A stretch of 62,452 nt of DNA from Deltaproteobacteria bacterium (GTDB taxonomy: Bacteria; Desulfobacterota; Desulfuromonadia; Geobacterales; Pseudopelobacteraceae), in the NCBI GenBank assembly GCA_021780495.1, contig JAJXYO010000017.1:1-62452 (forward strand). The letters are read 5' to 3'. Position numbers and translations under genes: made by a program. Of the stretch, positions 8,442-17,662 are shown one piece after another. Each line of letters starts with the position of its first letter. Position 1 is the first letter of the stretch. Under the pieces are notes generated by a model. The model was given only the letters and a program-made list of their open reading frames with translations. It ran no database searches and had not been told where the DNA came from.

Positions 8442-11267
8442 ATGAACACCCCCGGCCTGCAGCTTTTCAGAAAATACGGTCTCGGTCTGATCCTGGCCTG
8501 GACCGGCGTTCTGGCGGCATTGCTATGGTTCATTATCAATGAATATCATAAGGATGCCATCAATCAGGCTACCCGTGAGGCCAGGGACTATTACAGTCTC
8601 AATCTCCATTACCGGCAATGGGGGGCCGGCATCGGTGGTATGTATGCCCCCATCGACAAAGTCGCCCCCAATCCTTATCTCACCGTTCCCGGCCGGGATG
8701 TGACAACCGCTTCCGGTAAAACGCTCACCCTCGTCAACCCGGCCTATATGACCAGAATGGTGTTTGAGGCTATCCGGAAGGATTCGAAAGATCCCATTAT
8801 CAGCAGACTGGTGAGCCTCAAGCCGCTGAATCCCCGTAACGCCCCCAATGCCTGGGAACGGGCAACGCTCCAGCTCTTCGATAAAAATGAGGCCAGGGAA
8901 CGGTCCCAGATTGTAACGATTGCCGGACGGCCGTATCTCCAATACATGGCAGCCTTCATGACCGAGAAGGGCTGTCTCACCTGCCATGCCCAGCAGGGGT
9001 ACAAGATCGGCGATGTGCGCGGCGGCATCAGCATCGCCATTCCGATCAGCGGGTACCTGGCCTCGGAGGCTGGCCGGAGAAATCAGCTGTTGGGCGGTTT
9101 TGCCCTGCTGTGGCTCCTGGGGGCTGCCGGTATTGCCCTGTCCTCCCGCAGAAGGCATCAGCAGGAAACACTGCTTCGCGAGCATGCCAGAACACTTGAG
9201 GATGAGATTTCTGAACGGCAACAGATCCAGGAGCAGATGGAAGAACAGGCTATCAGGATCGAAGAGGAGGTTACGGAACGGCAGATTGTCCAGGAACAGC
9301 TTGAGGAACAGGCTGCTGTGCTGGAAGAGGAGGCTGTCGAGCGTCAGCAGGCTGTCGCGGCTCTCCAGAAGACGGAACGGTTTCTCCAGACCATTATCGA
9401 TTCGGAGCCCGAATGCGTCAAACTGCTCGATGCTGCCGGTCATCTGCTGTTGATGAACCGCGCCGGGTTGGAGATGATCGGCGCCGGCACCTTCGAGCAG
9501 GTGCAGGGCCGCTGCATCGGCCTGCTGGTGTGCGAACCCTACCGCAGTGCCTTCGAAGAGCTCACCACCCAGGTCTTTCAAGGCAGAGCGGGCGATCTTG
9601 AGTTCGAGGTCATCGGGCTTACAGGGGCCAGGCTGTGGCTGCATACCACGGCCGTTCCGTTCAGGGATGAAAATGGCACCATCGTGGCGCTCCTGGGTAT
9701 TACACGGAATGTAACCGGGTTCAAGCGTTCCGAAGAAGCGCTCCAGAAGAGTGAAGATCGTTTCAGGGGTTTTGCGGAAAGCCTGGCGGACTGGATCTGG
9801 GAGGTGGATGCCGCCGGCCGTTTCACCTTCTGTTCCGAATCGTCGGACCGGGTCCTGGGATACACCCCTGCTGAGATCATCGGTAAAACCGCCTACGAAT
9901 TTCTCGATCCGCCGGATGTTGACAGGGTCAGAGCGGTATTTACGGAGCACACCGCTGAAAAAACGGTTATCAAAAACCTGGAACACTGGAATATCACCAA
10001 GAACGGCAAGCGCATCTGCCTGCTGACAAACGGGGTGCCGATACTCGATCCCCAGGGAGAGCTGATCGGATACCGCGGGGTCGATTCCGATGTGACACAA
10101 CAACGCCTGCTCGAACTCCAGGCTTCACAGCAACAGAAGCTGGAGAGCATCGGGCTGCTGGCCGGCGGTATCGCCCATGATTTCAACAACCTGCTGGTCC
10201 CGATCTTCGGGTATGGGGAGATGATCCTGACCAGGCATGCCTCGGACGAAAAAACCGCCGGCTATGCCGCAACGATTTTGAAAGCAGCCGAAAAGGCCAG
10301 GAACCTGGTCAGCCGCTTGCTCAGTTTCAGCAGGAAGCAGACCTTGAAGATAGAGAAACAGGACCTGAATGTGACCATAGCCGCATTCGTGGAACTCCTG
10401 CAGCGAACCATCCGTGAAAACATTTACATCAATCTGCAGCTGAGCCCGGAGCCGTGCATGCTGCTGGCGGACAGGACCCGGATCGAGCAGGTCTTGCTCA
10501 ATCTGGCCATCAACGCCCAGGATGCAATCGAGGGAACAGGCGTTATCACCATTGAAACCGGACATCTGGCCTTTGATCATGAATACTGCCTGCAACATCC
10601 CGGTACAGTGCCGGGACGCCATGTCATGCTTGCCTTCTCGGATACCGGCAGCGGCATCGAAGAGGCAATCTTGCCCTATATCTTTGATCCTTTTTTTACC
10701 ACCAAGCCGATAGGCCATGGCACCGGTCTGGGGCTTTCGTCCATTTTCGGGGTCGTCAAACAACACGAGGGCAGCATCGCCGTTAACAGCCGGCCGGGTG
10801 CGGGCACGACATTCTCCCTGTTCTTCCCGGAGACAAGCGGAGTAGAGGCCGCTCCGGAGCTGTCCGCGGATTCAACCGAAGCTGCTCTGCCGGCCAACAC
10901 GATACTCGTGGTCGAGGACAACCCGATGGTGTTATCCATGGTGCGCGAGATTCTCGAAGACGCCGGACATCGCGTTATTACTGCCGATGAACCCTCCCGG
11001 GCCATCGAGATCGTACGGTCGTGCGGAGTGGCCATCGACCTGCTGGTATCGGATGTGGTCATGCCACAGATGAACGGGCCCGAACTCTATGAACGGATCA
11101 AGGATATCAGGCCGGGGCTCAGGGTGCTGTTCATGTCGGGCTATGCCGGGGTTGTTAGCGCGCATAACGGTCATCTGGAGGAAGAGGCCAATTTTATCTC
11201 GAAACCGTTTACCATGGAGTCCTTCATGAGAAAGGTGTCGGAGGTAATAGCCGAAGATTGCAGCTGA
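8442..11267 (+). CDS. Heme-binding hybrid histidine kinase (DUF3365-like/PAS/PAS/HisKA/HATPase/REC)
   Basis: A 941-residue membrane sensor. Helix 1 (about 13-34) and helix 2 (about 215-233) enclose a periplasmic domain with a c-type heme motif CLTCH at 178-182 followed by [12 protein letters not shown], typical of the DUF3365/Tll0287-like fold. A coiled coil with three imperfect repeats of ERQ..QEQ.EEQA follows (240-310), then two PAS domains (about 315-435 and 440-565), HisKA with GGIAHDFNN, an ATPase domain with GTGLGLSS and a C-terminal receiver ([13 protein letters not shown]). It probably senses redox state or a gas through heme c. An upstream ATG at 8376 is possible. I chose 8442 because GGAG lies 5 nt before it and the protein then starts directly before the first helix. 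It lies upstream of a heme-containing chemoreceptor. Confidence 0.9.
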   Translation: MNTPGLQLFRKYGLGLILAWTGVLAALLWFIINEYHKDAINQATREARDYYSLNLHYRQWGAGIGGMYAPIDKVAPNPYLTVPGRDVTTASGKTLTLVNPAYMTRMVFEAIRKDSKDPIISRLVSLKPLNPRNAPNAWERATLQLFDKNEARERSQIVTIAGRPYLQYMAAFMTEKGCLTCHAQQGYKIGDVRGGISIAIPISGYLASEAGRRNQLLGGFALLWLLGAAGIALSSRRRHQQETLLREHARTLEDEISERQQIQEQMEEQAIRIEEEVTERQIVQEQLEEQAAVLEEEAVERQQAVAALQKTERFLQTIIDSEPECVKLLDAAGHLLLMNRAGLEMIGAGTFEQVQGRCIGLLVCEPYRSAFEELTTQVFQGRAGDLEFEVIGLTGARLWLHTTAVPFRDENGTIVALLGITRNVTGFKRSEEALQKSEDRFRGFAESLADWIWEVDAAGRFTFCSESSDRVLGYTPAEIIGKTAYEFLDPPDVDRVRAVFTEHTAEKTVIKNLEHWNITKNGKRICLLTNGVPILDPQGELIGYRGVDSDVTQQRLLELQASQQQKLESIGLLAGGIAHDFNNLLVPIFGYGEMILTRHASDEKTAGYAATILKAAEKARNLVSRLLSFSRKQTLKIEKQDLNVTIAAFVELLQRTIRENIYINLQLSPEPCMLLADRTRIEQVLLNLAINAQDAIEGTGVITIETGHLAFDHEYCLQHPGTVPGRHVMLAFSDTGSGIEEAILPYIFDPFFTTKPIGHGTGLGLSSIFGVVKQHEGSIAVNSRPGAGTTFSLFFPETSGVEAAPELSADSTEAALPANTILVVEDNPMVLSMVREILEDAGHRVITADEPSRAIEIVRSCGVAIDLLVSDVVMPQMNGPELYERIKDIRPGLRVLFMSGYAGVVSAHNGHLEEEANFISKPFTMESFMRKVSEVIAEDCS

Positions 11268-11353
11268 AATTTGCTTCAAAATATCGCCGAACCATGGTAT
11301 TTACTTTGAAAAGTTTGAACGGTTGCACATATTCGCACAAAAAGGGTAGATCC

Positions 11354-13438
11354 ATGAAAATGAATTTGTCGGCCAAGGTGTTCTGCATCATCGGGATTTC
11401 TCTCTTTGTGGGCTTCAGCGTGATGGGGGTTACCTCGCTCTGGCTGGGGCTGAACTCGACCATCCGGTTGCACGAATCCTCTTCCCAGAAACTGGCCTCC
11501 GCGGTCCGGGAATCTGTCGAAGAGTTCATGATGAAAAACGACCTGGATTCCGTCAAAAAATATGTCGAGCAGCTGAAAACCAAAAAGGTCGTGCTCGATC
11601 TGACCATCTTCGGCAAGGAGGGCAAGGCCTCCGGCGGCAGCTCGAACGCCGACCCGCTGGTGCTCGAAGCCTTCAAAAGCGGCAAATTGATCAATTCCAA
11701 GCAGACCACCAATGGTATCCATACCCTGACCACGGTCATCCCGCTGCCGAATGAACAGCGCTGCAAAGCATGCCACCCCGAAAGCGGCCATACGGGCGCG
11801 ATCATGTTGACCACGTCGATGGAAGCCGGCTATGACAGCGCCAAACAGCTGGCCTTGCTGCAATGCGCCGTCGGTGCACTCTGCTTTGTGCTGATCGTCG
11901 CCGGCATGTACCTGTTCATGCGCCTGACCATTATCAGGAATATTGTCAATGTATCGAAAAGCATCCAGGAACTGTCGAAGGGCGAAGGCGACCTGACAAT
12001 AACGATCCCCGTGCAGTCCTCCGACGAGATCGGAATCTTGACCGAGGGGGTCAACAGTCTGGTGACGAAGCTCAGGGAGATCATCTCGGAGCTGTACAGC
12101 CAGGCCGGACATGTCGCCATCACCTCCTGCCGGACCATGGCCGGTATCGAACAGCTGGCCGCGTCGATTTTTGAGCAGAAAGAGCTGTCCGCTTCCGTGG
12201 CGGTCGCCACGGAAGAGATGTCGGCCACACTGAATGATGTTGCCGCAACAACCGCCAAGGCCTCGGCCCTCTCGAAACATGTAGACGAATCGGCCATCGA
12301 CGGGCGCAATGTCGTGGGAGAGACCGCTGACAGCATCGACCAGATCCGGATCGGGGTCGAAAAGACTCTCGGTGTGATGAATCGGCTGGAGCATTCGTCC
12401 GGCCAGATCGGTGATATCGTCGGCATGATCGAGGACGTTGCCGACCAGACCAACCTGCTGGCTCTGAATGCGGCCATCGAGGCCGCCCGGGCCGGCGAGG
12501 CCGGACGCGGTTTTGCCGTCGTGGCCGACGAGGTCAAGCTGCTCTCGGGAAAGACCTCCGCCTCCACCCAGCAGATCGCAGCCATTATCAAGTCGATTCA
12601 GGGTGATATCAACGAGGCCATGAAGTCCATTGAGGAGGAAAAGGGCCGCGTCGAACACGGCATCGTCAACTCCAACCGGGCCAGCCAGCAGATTACCGCC
12701 ATTCTCAATCTTGCGACGGAATCGGCCGACATGATCAACACAATTGCCATTGCGACGGAGGAACAGGGCGCGACCACGGTCGAGATCACCAACAAGATCC
12801 ACCAGGTTTCCCAGACATCCAACGAGATCGAGACCCAGATGGGAAAAGCCGTCTCGACCTTCGGCGAACTCACCGAAACGGCGGAGAAGATCTACAACAC
12901 GGTCGGCAGATTCCGGGTCGGTAACGACCACGACTTGATCAAGGGCTTTGCGGTCGAGCTGCGCGACCGGGCTGTGGCGACGCTCGAAGGCGCCATCAAC
13001 AGCGGCCGCATCAGCCGGGAAGCGCTGTTCAGCACGGACTACCAGCCGATTCCGGGCAGCTTTCCCCCCAAGTTCACGACCCCCTTCGACCGCTTGTTCG
13101 ACGAGATCATCTCTCCCATCCAGGAGCAGGTTGTTGCCAAAGACAAGCGCATGTTCTATGCCATCTGCGTTGACCGCTCCGGTTACAATCCTTCCCATAA
13201 CCTGCGCTACACCCAGCGCCTGACCGGAGACATGCTGAAGGACAAGGACGGCAACCGCACCAAGCGGATCTTTAACGACAGGACCGGTCTGCGGGCCGCC
13301 GTCAATGAGGAGCCCTTTTTGCTGCAAACCTATCTGCGCGACACCGGCGAGGTCATGAACGACATGTCCACCCCGCTCACCATCGCCGGCAAACACTGGG
13401 GCGGGATCCGGATCGGCTATTCGGCGGAGAACTGTTAG
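11354..13438 (+). CDS. Methyl-accepting chemotaxis protein with periplasmic c-type heme motif
   Basis: A 694-residue chemoreceptor. Helix 1 (8-31), a periplasmic domain with the heme motif CKACH at 137-141, helix 2 (169-190), HAMP (191-240) and the long signalling coiled coil, with its hairpin tip around [19 protein letters not shown]. An extra C-terminal domain of about 160 residues ([16 protein letters not shown] through [13 protein letters not shown]) follows the signalling domain; similar tails occur on some Geobacter-type receptors. The neighbouring heme kinase suggests redox or gas sensing. A longer frame begins inside the preceding gene at 11258. I prefer ATG 11354, directly before the first helix. 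Confidence 0.92.
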   Translation: MKMNLSAKVFCIIGISLFVGFSVMGVTSLWLGLNSTIRLHESSSQKLASAVRESVEEFMMKNDLDSVKKYVEQLKTKKVVLDLTIFGKEGKASGGSSNADPLVLEAFKSGKLINSKQTTNGIHTLTTVIPLPNEQRCKACHPESGHTGAIMLTTSMEAGYDSAKQLALLQCAVGALCFVLIVAGMYLFMRLTIIRNIVNVSKSIQELSKGEGDLTITIPVQSSDEIGILTEGVNSLVTKLREIISELYSQAGHVAITSCRTMAGIEQLAASIFEQKELSASVAVATEEMSATLNDVAATTAKASALSKHVDESAIDGRNVVGETADSIDQIRIGVEKTLGVMNRLEHSSGQIGDIVGMIEDVADQTNLLALNAAIEAARAGEAGRGFAVVADEVKLLSGKTSASTQQIAAIIKSIQGDINEAMKSIEEEKGRVEHGIVNSNRASQQITAILNLATESADMINTIAIATEEQGATTVEITNKIHQVSQTSNEIETQMGKAVSTFGELTETAEKIYNTVGRFRVGNDHDLIKGFAVELRDRAVATLEGAINSGRISREALFSTDYQPIPGSFPPKFTTPFDRLFDEIISPIQEQVVAKDKRMFYAICVDRSGYNPSHNLRYTQRLTGDMLKDKDGNRTKRIFNDRTGLRAAVNEEPFLLQTYLRDTGEVMNDMSTPLTIAGKHWGGIRIGYSAENC

Positions 13439-13552
13439 GAACCGTCAGGAAAAAACGGAGGCACTTCCGGCTATGAGCGGGTGCCGGTGACCCGCCTGCC
13501 AGATCCAGTTGAGCGGCGCGTGCCGTAATCATATCTAGCGAGGAGAACGTCT

Positions 13553-13960
13553 ATGGCAGTTATGGAATGGAGTCCGGTATTAAGCGTCAAGGTAAAGAAA
13601 TTCGACGATCAGCACAAAAAACTGGTAGACCTTCTCAACCAGCTGCATGACGCGATGAAGGCCGGACAGGGCAACGCCATGCTGGGGGTGGTCCTGCAAT
13701 CGCTCATCACCTATACGGCCACCCATTTCAAGGACGAGGAGCAGGTGATGCAGGCCAATGGCTACCCTGACCTGGCCCGGCACAAGGGTGAACATGAAAA
13801 GCTGGTCAAGCAGGTGCTCGATCTGCAGCAAAAGTTCCAGTCCGGGAGCAGCGTGCTGACCCTGACGGTCATGAGTTTCCTCAAGGATTGGCTGGTTACC
13901 CACATTCAGGGCGAGGATAAAAAATATGGCGTCTTCCTGAACGCCAAGGGCATCTCCTGA
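13553..13960 (+). CDS. Bacteriohemerythrin
   Basis: A 135-residue cytoplasmic protein with a non-heme di-iron O2-binding site. Iron ligands can be placed: H near 21 in DDQHKK, H and E in THFKDEE (about 57 and 61), two histidines in RHKGEHEK (about 76 and 80), and H and D in THIQGEDKKYG (about 116 and 120). Length is normal for single-domain bacterial hemerythrins. The start has GAGGAGA 7 nt upstream. It follows two heme sensors and may deliver or buffer O2, or protect against it. A terminator lies about 100 nt downstream, so it probably ends this transcription unit. Confidence 0.95.
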   Translation: MAVMEWSPVLSVKVKKFDDQHKKLVDLLNQLHDAMKAGQGNAMLGVVLQSLITYTATHFKDEEQVMQANGYPDLARHKGEHEKLVKQVLDLQQKFQSGSSVLTLTVMSFLKDWLVTHIQGEDKKYGVFLNAKGIS

Positions 13961-14057
13961 CATGACCGCCCGCTACACCGGCGTGTAATGGTATGAGCCG
14001 ACATGTTTTTGGTATGTGCGGGCTCACAGCTTTTGCCCGCTGCAGATCCTGCCGATG

Positions 14058-14094
14058 AAAACCCCGCGTTCCCGCAGAGGAATCCGGGGTTTTT
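14058..14094 (+). terminator. Rho-independent terminator after the hemerythrin gene
   Basis: The stem AAAACCCCG/CGGGGTTTT is followed by a further T and TG on the plus strand. The loop is GC-rich and may pair internally. It separates the heme-sensor group from the next gene. Confidence 0.65.
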
Positions 14095-14219
14095 GTGTCT
14101 TTAGCGCTGCAGGGCGGGAGGCTGTTGATTTAATTTGTCAGCCAGGGTTGTATAGTCTCCAAATTGGATTAGTCTTGATAGAAACCGTTGGGTGTTGATC
14201 ACAGTCCGGGAGGTGAGGC

Positions 14220-15077
14220 ATGAAGGCAAAAAGATCAGGGTTGGGCGCTGCCGGATGGATTACAGGTATGGTTATCGGCGCGGTCGGGTTGGTCTGCGCG
14301 GCGCTTCCCGCGACAGCGGCGGCGGAAACCAATATCACGATCGGCGGAACCGGTTGTGCCCTGGGAACCATGAAGCAGCTGGCGGCTGTGTATGAAAAGT
14401 CCCATCCGGGCATCAGGATCAAAATCATGCCCAGCCTCGGCAGCACGGCCGGGATCAAGGCCGTCCTGGGTGGAGGCATCGACCTGGCGCTTGCCAGCCG
14501 GCCCTTGACGGAGACGGAACGTACACAGGGGGCGCGGGAGGTGGAATATGCCAGGACACCGTTTATGTTCATCACCAACGCCAAGGTCAACAAAAAGGAC
14601 GTGTCCATCCGGGAGCTGGAAGGGATCTACAGCAATCCCGCAGCAACCTGGCCGGATGGCAGCCGCATCCGGCTGATCCTGCGGCCGGAAAAGGATATCG
14701 ATACCAAACTGCTCCGCGACCTCTCGCCTGCAATGGATCGGGCCGTGACGTCTGCCCATGCCCGTCCCGGGATGATCAGGGCGATCACCGACCAGGAGTC
14801 GACCGACGCGGTTGCCCAGACGCCCGGCGCACTGGGCGCGGCCACTTTGACCGAGATCGTCAGCGAAAAGCGGCCGGTGAACGTGCTCTCCTACAATGGC
14901 GTTCCCGCGACTGTCAGGAACATCGCCGGCCGCTCCTATCCGCTGGTCAAGTCGCTCTATCTGGTGACAACGCCCAAGAGTCCGGCCGCGGCCCGGCGAT
15001 TCGCCGTATTCGTTTGCTCGCCGGCCGCCCGCGCGATCCTGACCAGGAACGGTAACCTGGCGGTTACAGCACAATAG
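14220..15077 (+). CDS. PstS-like periplasmic substrate-binding protein
   Basis: A 285-residue exported protein. A hydrophobic signal segment (about 14-37) ends in ATAAAET, followed by the PBP-like pattern ITIGGTGCALGTMKQLAAVY and LGSTAGIKAVLGGGIDLALA. This is the type II binding-protein fold used by phosphate-type binding proteins. The ligand cannot be told from sequence; phosphate or a related oxyanion is the family default. A good GGAGGTGAGG site precedes the ATG. No transporter permease genes are nearby, and a membrane protein gene follows after 13 nt. A role as the sensing partner of a neighbouring membrane sensor is more likely than transport. Confidence 0.85.
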   Translation: MKAKRSGLGAAGWITGMVIGAVGLVCAALPATAAAETNITIGGTGCALGTMKQLAAVYEKSHPGIRIKIMPSLGSTAGIKAVLGGGIDLALASRPLTETERTQGAREVEYARTPFMFITNAKVNKKDVSIRELEGIYSNPAATWPDGSRIRLILRPEKDIDTKLLRDLSPAMDRAVTSAHARPGMIRAITDQESTDAVAQTPGALGAATLTEIVSEKRPVNVLSYNGVPATVRNIAGRSYPLVKSLYLVTTPKSPAAARRFAVFVCSPAARAILTRNGNLAVTAQ

Positions 15078-15090
15078 GGGATAGATGTAG

Positions 15091-15861
15091 ATGTATGACC
15101 GACAAAAGATTGTCAGCATAACCACCTGGATTGCCGCTGCGGTGGCTATAGCCGTGACGCTGCTGCTCCCGCTGGGCTACTTTGCCGTTTCATACCAGTA
15201 TCTGTCCGGGAGTCTGGCAGCCGAAGCGGAGATGACCAGCCGCATTATTTCCGATGTGATCGATGCCAATCCGGAGTTGTGGCAGTACGAACAGCTACGT
15301 CTGGAGGAGCTGCTGGCACGGCGCATGCGGGGCAACCATCAGGAGACGCGCCGGATCCTGGATCGCCGAAACAGGCTGGTAGCGGAGAACGGCCCGCAGC
15401 TGAAACACCCCCTGTTGACGCGTCGGTTCGATCTGCTGGACGCGGGGGCGCCGGTCGGCACGCTCGAAATCAGCTGTTCCCTGTTTCCATTGCTGCTTCG
15501 CTGCGGCCTGGTGGCCTTGATCGGGCTCTCCGGCGGGGTGCTGGTATTTATCACCTTGCGCGTCCTGCCGATGAGAGCCGTGGCCCAGGCGGAGAAATCT
15601 CTGCGAGAAAGCAAGGCCGAGCTGACCGAAAAGGTCGCGCAGCTGGAAGCCGCCCTGGCCAAGGTGAGGCAGCTCGAAGGCATTATCCCGATCTGCATGT
15701 ACTGCAAAAAGATACGGGACGACAAGGAAAGCTGGCAACACCTGGAAGCCTACATCAGCGAGCATTCCGAGGCGTTTTTCAGCCACGGTATCTGTCCGGA
15801 ATGTTTCCAGAAGGTCGTTCTTGAGGAATTGAAGGATCTCGAAGGCAAAATACCGCACTGA
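15091..15861 (+). CDS. Membrane protein with C-terminal Cys-rich (CxxC/CxxC) sensory domain
   Basis: A 256-residue protein with a helix at about 10-33, a periplasmic domain of about 100 residues, a second helix (about 132-155), a coiled coil (about 165-205) and a C-terminal domain with ICMYCKKIRDD, YISEHS, FSHGICPEC. This C-terminal module recurs at the ends of bacterial sensor and receiver proteins; its four cysteines and histidines suggest metal binding. There is no kinase domain. The gene follows a binding-protein gene by 13 nt and probably works with it. Directly after its TGA, in the same frame, lies a degraded sensor C-terminus, so it may be the surviving front of a longer sensor. Confidence 0.7.
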   Translation: MYDRQKIVSITTWIAAAVAIAVTLLLPLGYFAVSYQYLSGSLAAEAEMTSRIISDVIDANPELWQYEQLRLEELLARRMRGNHQETRRILDRRNRLVAENGPQLKHPLLTRRFDLLDAGAPVGTLEISCSLFPLLLRCGLVALIGLSGGVLVFITLRVLPMRAVAQAEKSLRESKAELTEKVAQLEAALAKVRQLEGIIPICMYCKKIRDDKESWQHLEAYISEHSEAFFSHGICPECFQKVVLEELKDLEGKIPH

Positions 15862-16128
15862 TGCTCGACCGGTGCCAGGCCCGCTGCCGCCAACTGGAGC
15901 GATATCACCGAGCGCAAGCAGAACGAGGCGGAAATCCGCAAACTCAATGAGGAGCTCGAAGAGCGGGTGCGGATGCGGACCGCAGAGCTGGCGGCCAAGA
16001 ATACCGAGCTGGAACGGATGAACCGCCTGTTTGTCGGCCGCGAGCTGCGCATGGTGGAGCTGAAGGAGCGGATCAGGGCGCTGGAGCAACAGTCCGGGGA
16101 AAAAGGTGATTGTGATGCCCGAGAGTAG
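15862..16128 (+). pseudogene. Relic of a sensor-protein C-terminus (coiled coil plus FVGREL tail)
   Basis: Eighty-eight codons in frame with the preceding gene after its TGA read ...NWSDITERKQNEAEI, a coiled coil [14 protein letters not shown], then [25 protein letters not shown] is the typical end of a PAS domain, but the PAS itself is absent and no plausible start exists. The sequence is very similar to the end of the gene at 16115-17662, including the ribosome site and first codons of the next gene. It looks like a leftover of tandem duplication or module replacement. Stop-codon readthrough is possible but unsupported. Confidence 0.75.
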
Positions 16129-17662
16129 CAGGCTCGAAAAACTCACCAACATCGGTATCATTACGTCCATAGCGCTGGGGCTTTACCTCGCCAGTCTTTA
16201 CAGCTATCTCCTCTTCCACAGCCTCATCGAGATCACAACCATCGCCATCGGTTTCACGCTCTTCATCCTTACCTGGAACAGCCGCAGATTCCTGTCAAAC
16301 CACTTTCTCTGCATAATTGGCATCGGCTATGCCTTCATCGCCCTGATCGACCTGCTCCATACCCTGGCCTACAAGGGGATGAATGTATTTCCGGGCTTCG
16401 GGGCAAACCTGCCCACTCAGCTCTGGATAGCCGCTCGCTCGCTGCAGGCCGTCACCCTCTGCGTTGCTTCGCTCTTCGTGGAGCGCAAGACGGAGAATCG
16501 CGCCGTTCTGGGAGGCTACGTCGTAACGGTATCGATAGTCGTGGCGATGGTGTTTTCCGGCAATTTTCCTGACTGCTACATCGAAGGGAGAGGGCTCACC
16601 ACGTTCAAGATCTGGAGCGAATACGTCATAACCGCCATGCTCCTCACCTCCATATATCTCTTTTACCGGAAACGCGAATCCATCAACGACCGGGTTTACT
16701 TTCTCACCGTCTCTTCAATAGCCTTCACCGCCATCTCCGAACTATCGTTCACCTCGTACCTGAGCGTGTACGGCTTTGCCAACCTGGTGGGGCATTTTTT
16801 CAAGCTGGCGGCCTTCTATCTCATCTACCGTGCAATCCTCGTAACCGGTCTCCGAGAGCCGTTTGATCTCATATTCAGAGACCTCAAACAGGCGGAAGAA
16901 AAGCTCCTGACGGCCCAGGAGACTCTGGAGGAAACCGTCAGGGAACGGACCGCCGAGTTGCGTGCAAGCGAAGAGAAATACCGGGCACTGATTGAATGCG
17001 CCAACGATGCCGTGTTTATCCATGAGATACAGAAGGACGGCATGCCCGGACCTTTTCTCGAGGTGAACGAACTGGCATGCAGCCGGCTCGGATACAGCAG
17101 AGAAGAGCTCACCCGGACAAGCCCGCTGGAACTCGACGATCCCCGCTACCGCGACAGGATTGTGCTGGCCATGGAGCGACTGCTGAAAGAGGGACATGTG
17201 ATCTTCGAGACAGCGCAGATTGCGAAAGATGGCCGTAGTATTCCGGTGGAAGTGAGCACGCGCGTTCTGGAGCTGAAGGGCATCCGGCTCCTCTTTTCGA
17301 TCGTTCGCGACATCACCGAACGAAAGCGGGCAGAGGAGGCGCTGCATTTCCAGGCGCTTGAGCTCGAACAGGAAGTGGCCGAGCGTCAGATGGCGCAGGA
17401 GAGCCTTCAAGAGCAGGCGCTCCAGTTGGAGAAGGAGATAGAAGAGCGCCGCATGGCACAGGACGAAATGGTGAAACTGAACGAGAACCTCGAACAGCGG
17501 GTACAGGAGCGAACAGCCGAACTGGCGGCCAATTATGCGGATCTGCGGCGGATGAACAAGCTTTTCGTCGGCCGCGAGCTGCGAATGGTGGAGCTGAAGG
17601 AACGGATCAGGGCGCTGGAGCAACAGGCCGGGGAAAAAGGTGATTGCGATGCCAGACAGTAA
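16115..17662 (+). CDS. MASE3-PAS sensor protein with FVGREL C-terminal tail, no kinase domain
   Basis: A 515-residue protein. The N-terminal half (to about 245) is a multi-helix MASE3-type membrane sensor with the block FPDCYIEGRGLTTFK. A coiled coil leads to a PAS domain (about 290-410) ending in RDITERKRAEEA. A linker with [14 protein letters not shown] follows, then coiled coil QRVQERTAEL and the shared tail [19 protein letters not shown]. No HisKA, ATPase, GGDEF or receiver domain is present. The start at 16115 (ATG) has AAGGTG upstream; a GTG 9 nt earlier is possible. It overlaps the relic before it by 14 nt and the next gene by 14 nt. The membrane domain is closely related to that of the kinase at 28913-31231. 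Confidence 0.88.
   Translation: MPESSRLEKLTNIGIITSIALGLYLASLYSYLLFHSLIEITTIAIGFTLFILTWNSRRFLSNHFLCIIGIGYAFIALIDLLHTLAYKGMNVFPGFGANLPTQLWIAARSLQAVTLCVASLFVERKTENRAVLGGYVVTVSIVVAMVFSGNFPDCYIEGRGLTTFKIWSEYVITAMLLTSIYLFYRKRESINDRVYFLTVSSIAFTAISELSFTSYLSVYGFANLVGHFFKLAAFYLIYRAILVTGLREPFDLIFRDLKQAEEKLLTAQETLEETVRERTAELRASEEKYRALIECANDAVFIHEIQKDGMPGPFLEVNELACSRLGYSREELTRTSPLELDDPRYRDRIVLAMERLLKEGHVIFETAQIAKDGRSIPVEVSTRVLELKGIRLLFSIVRDITERKRAEEALHFQALELEQEVAERQMAQESLQEQALQLEKEIEERRMAQDEMVKLNENLEQRVQERTAELAANYADLRRMNKLFVGRELRMVELKERIRALEQQAGEKGDCDARQ

Noticed and set aside
8523..10103. 526-codon open frame opposite the heme kinase
   Set aside because: Antisense shadow of a gene with strong domain evidence; no domain of its own.
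11276..13396. 706-codon open frame opposite the chemoreceptor
   Set aside because: Antisense shadow; low-complexity Asp/Gly/His composition and no protein family resemblance.
15859..15867. Selenocysteine or readthrough at the TGA joining the membrane protein to the relic tail
   Set aside because: The frame is open after the TGA, but the 256-residue protein ends in a module that is normally C-terminal, and I see no clear SECIS hairpin right after the TGA.
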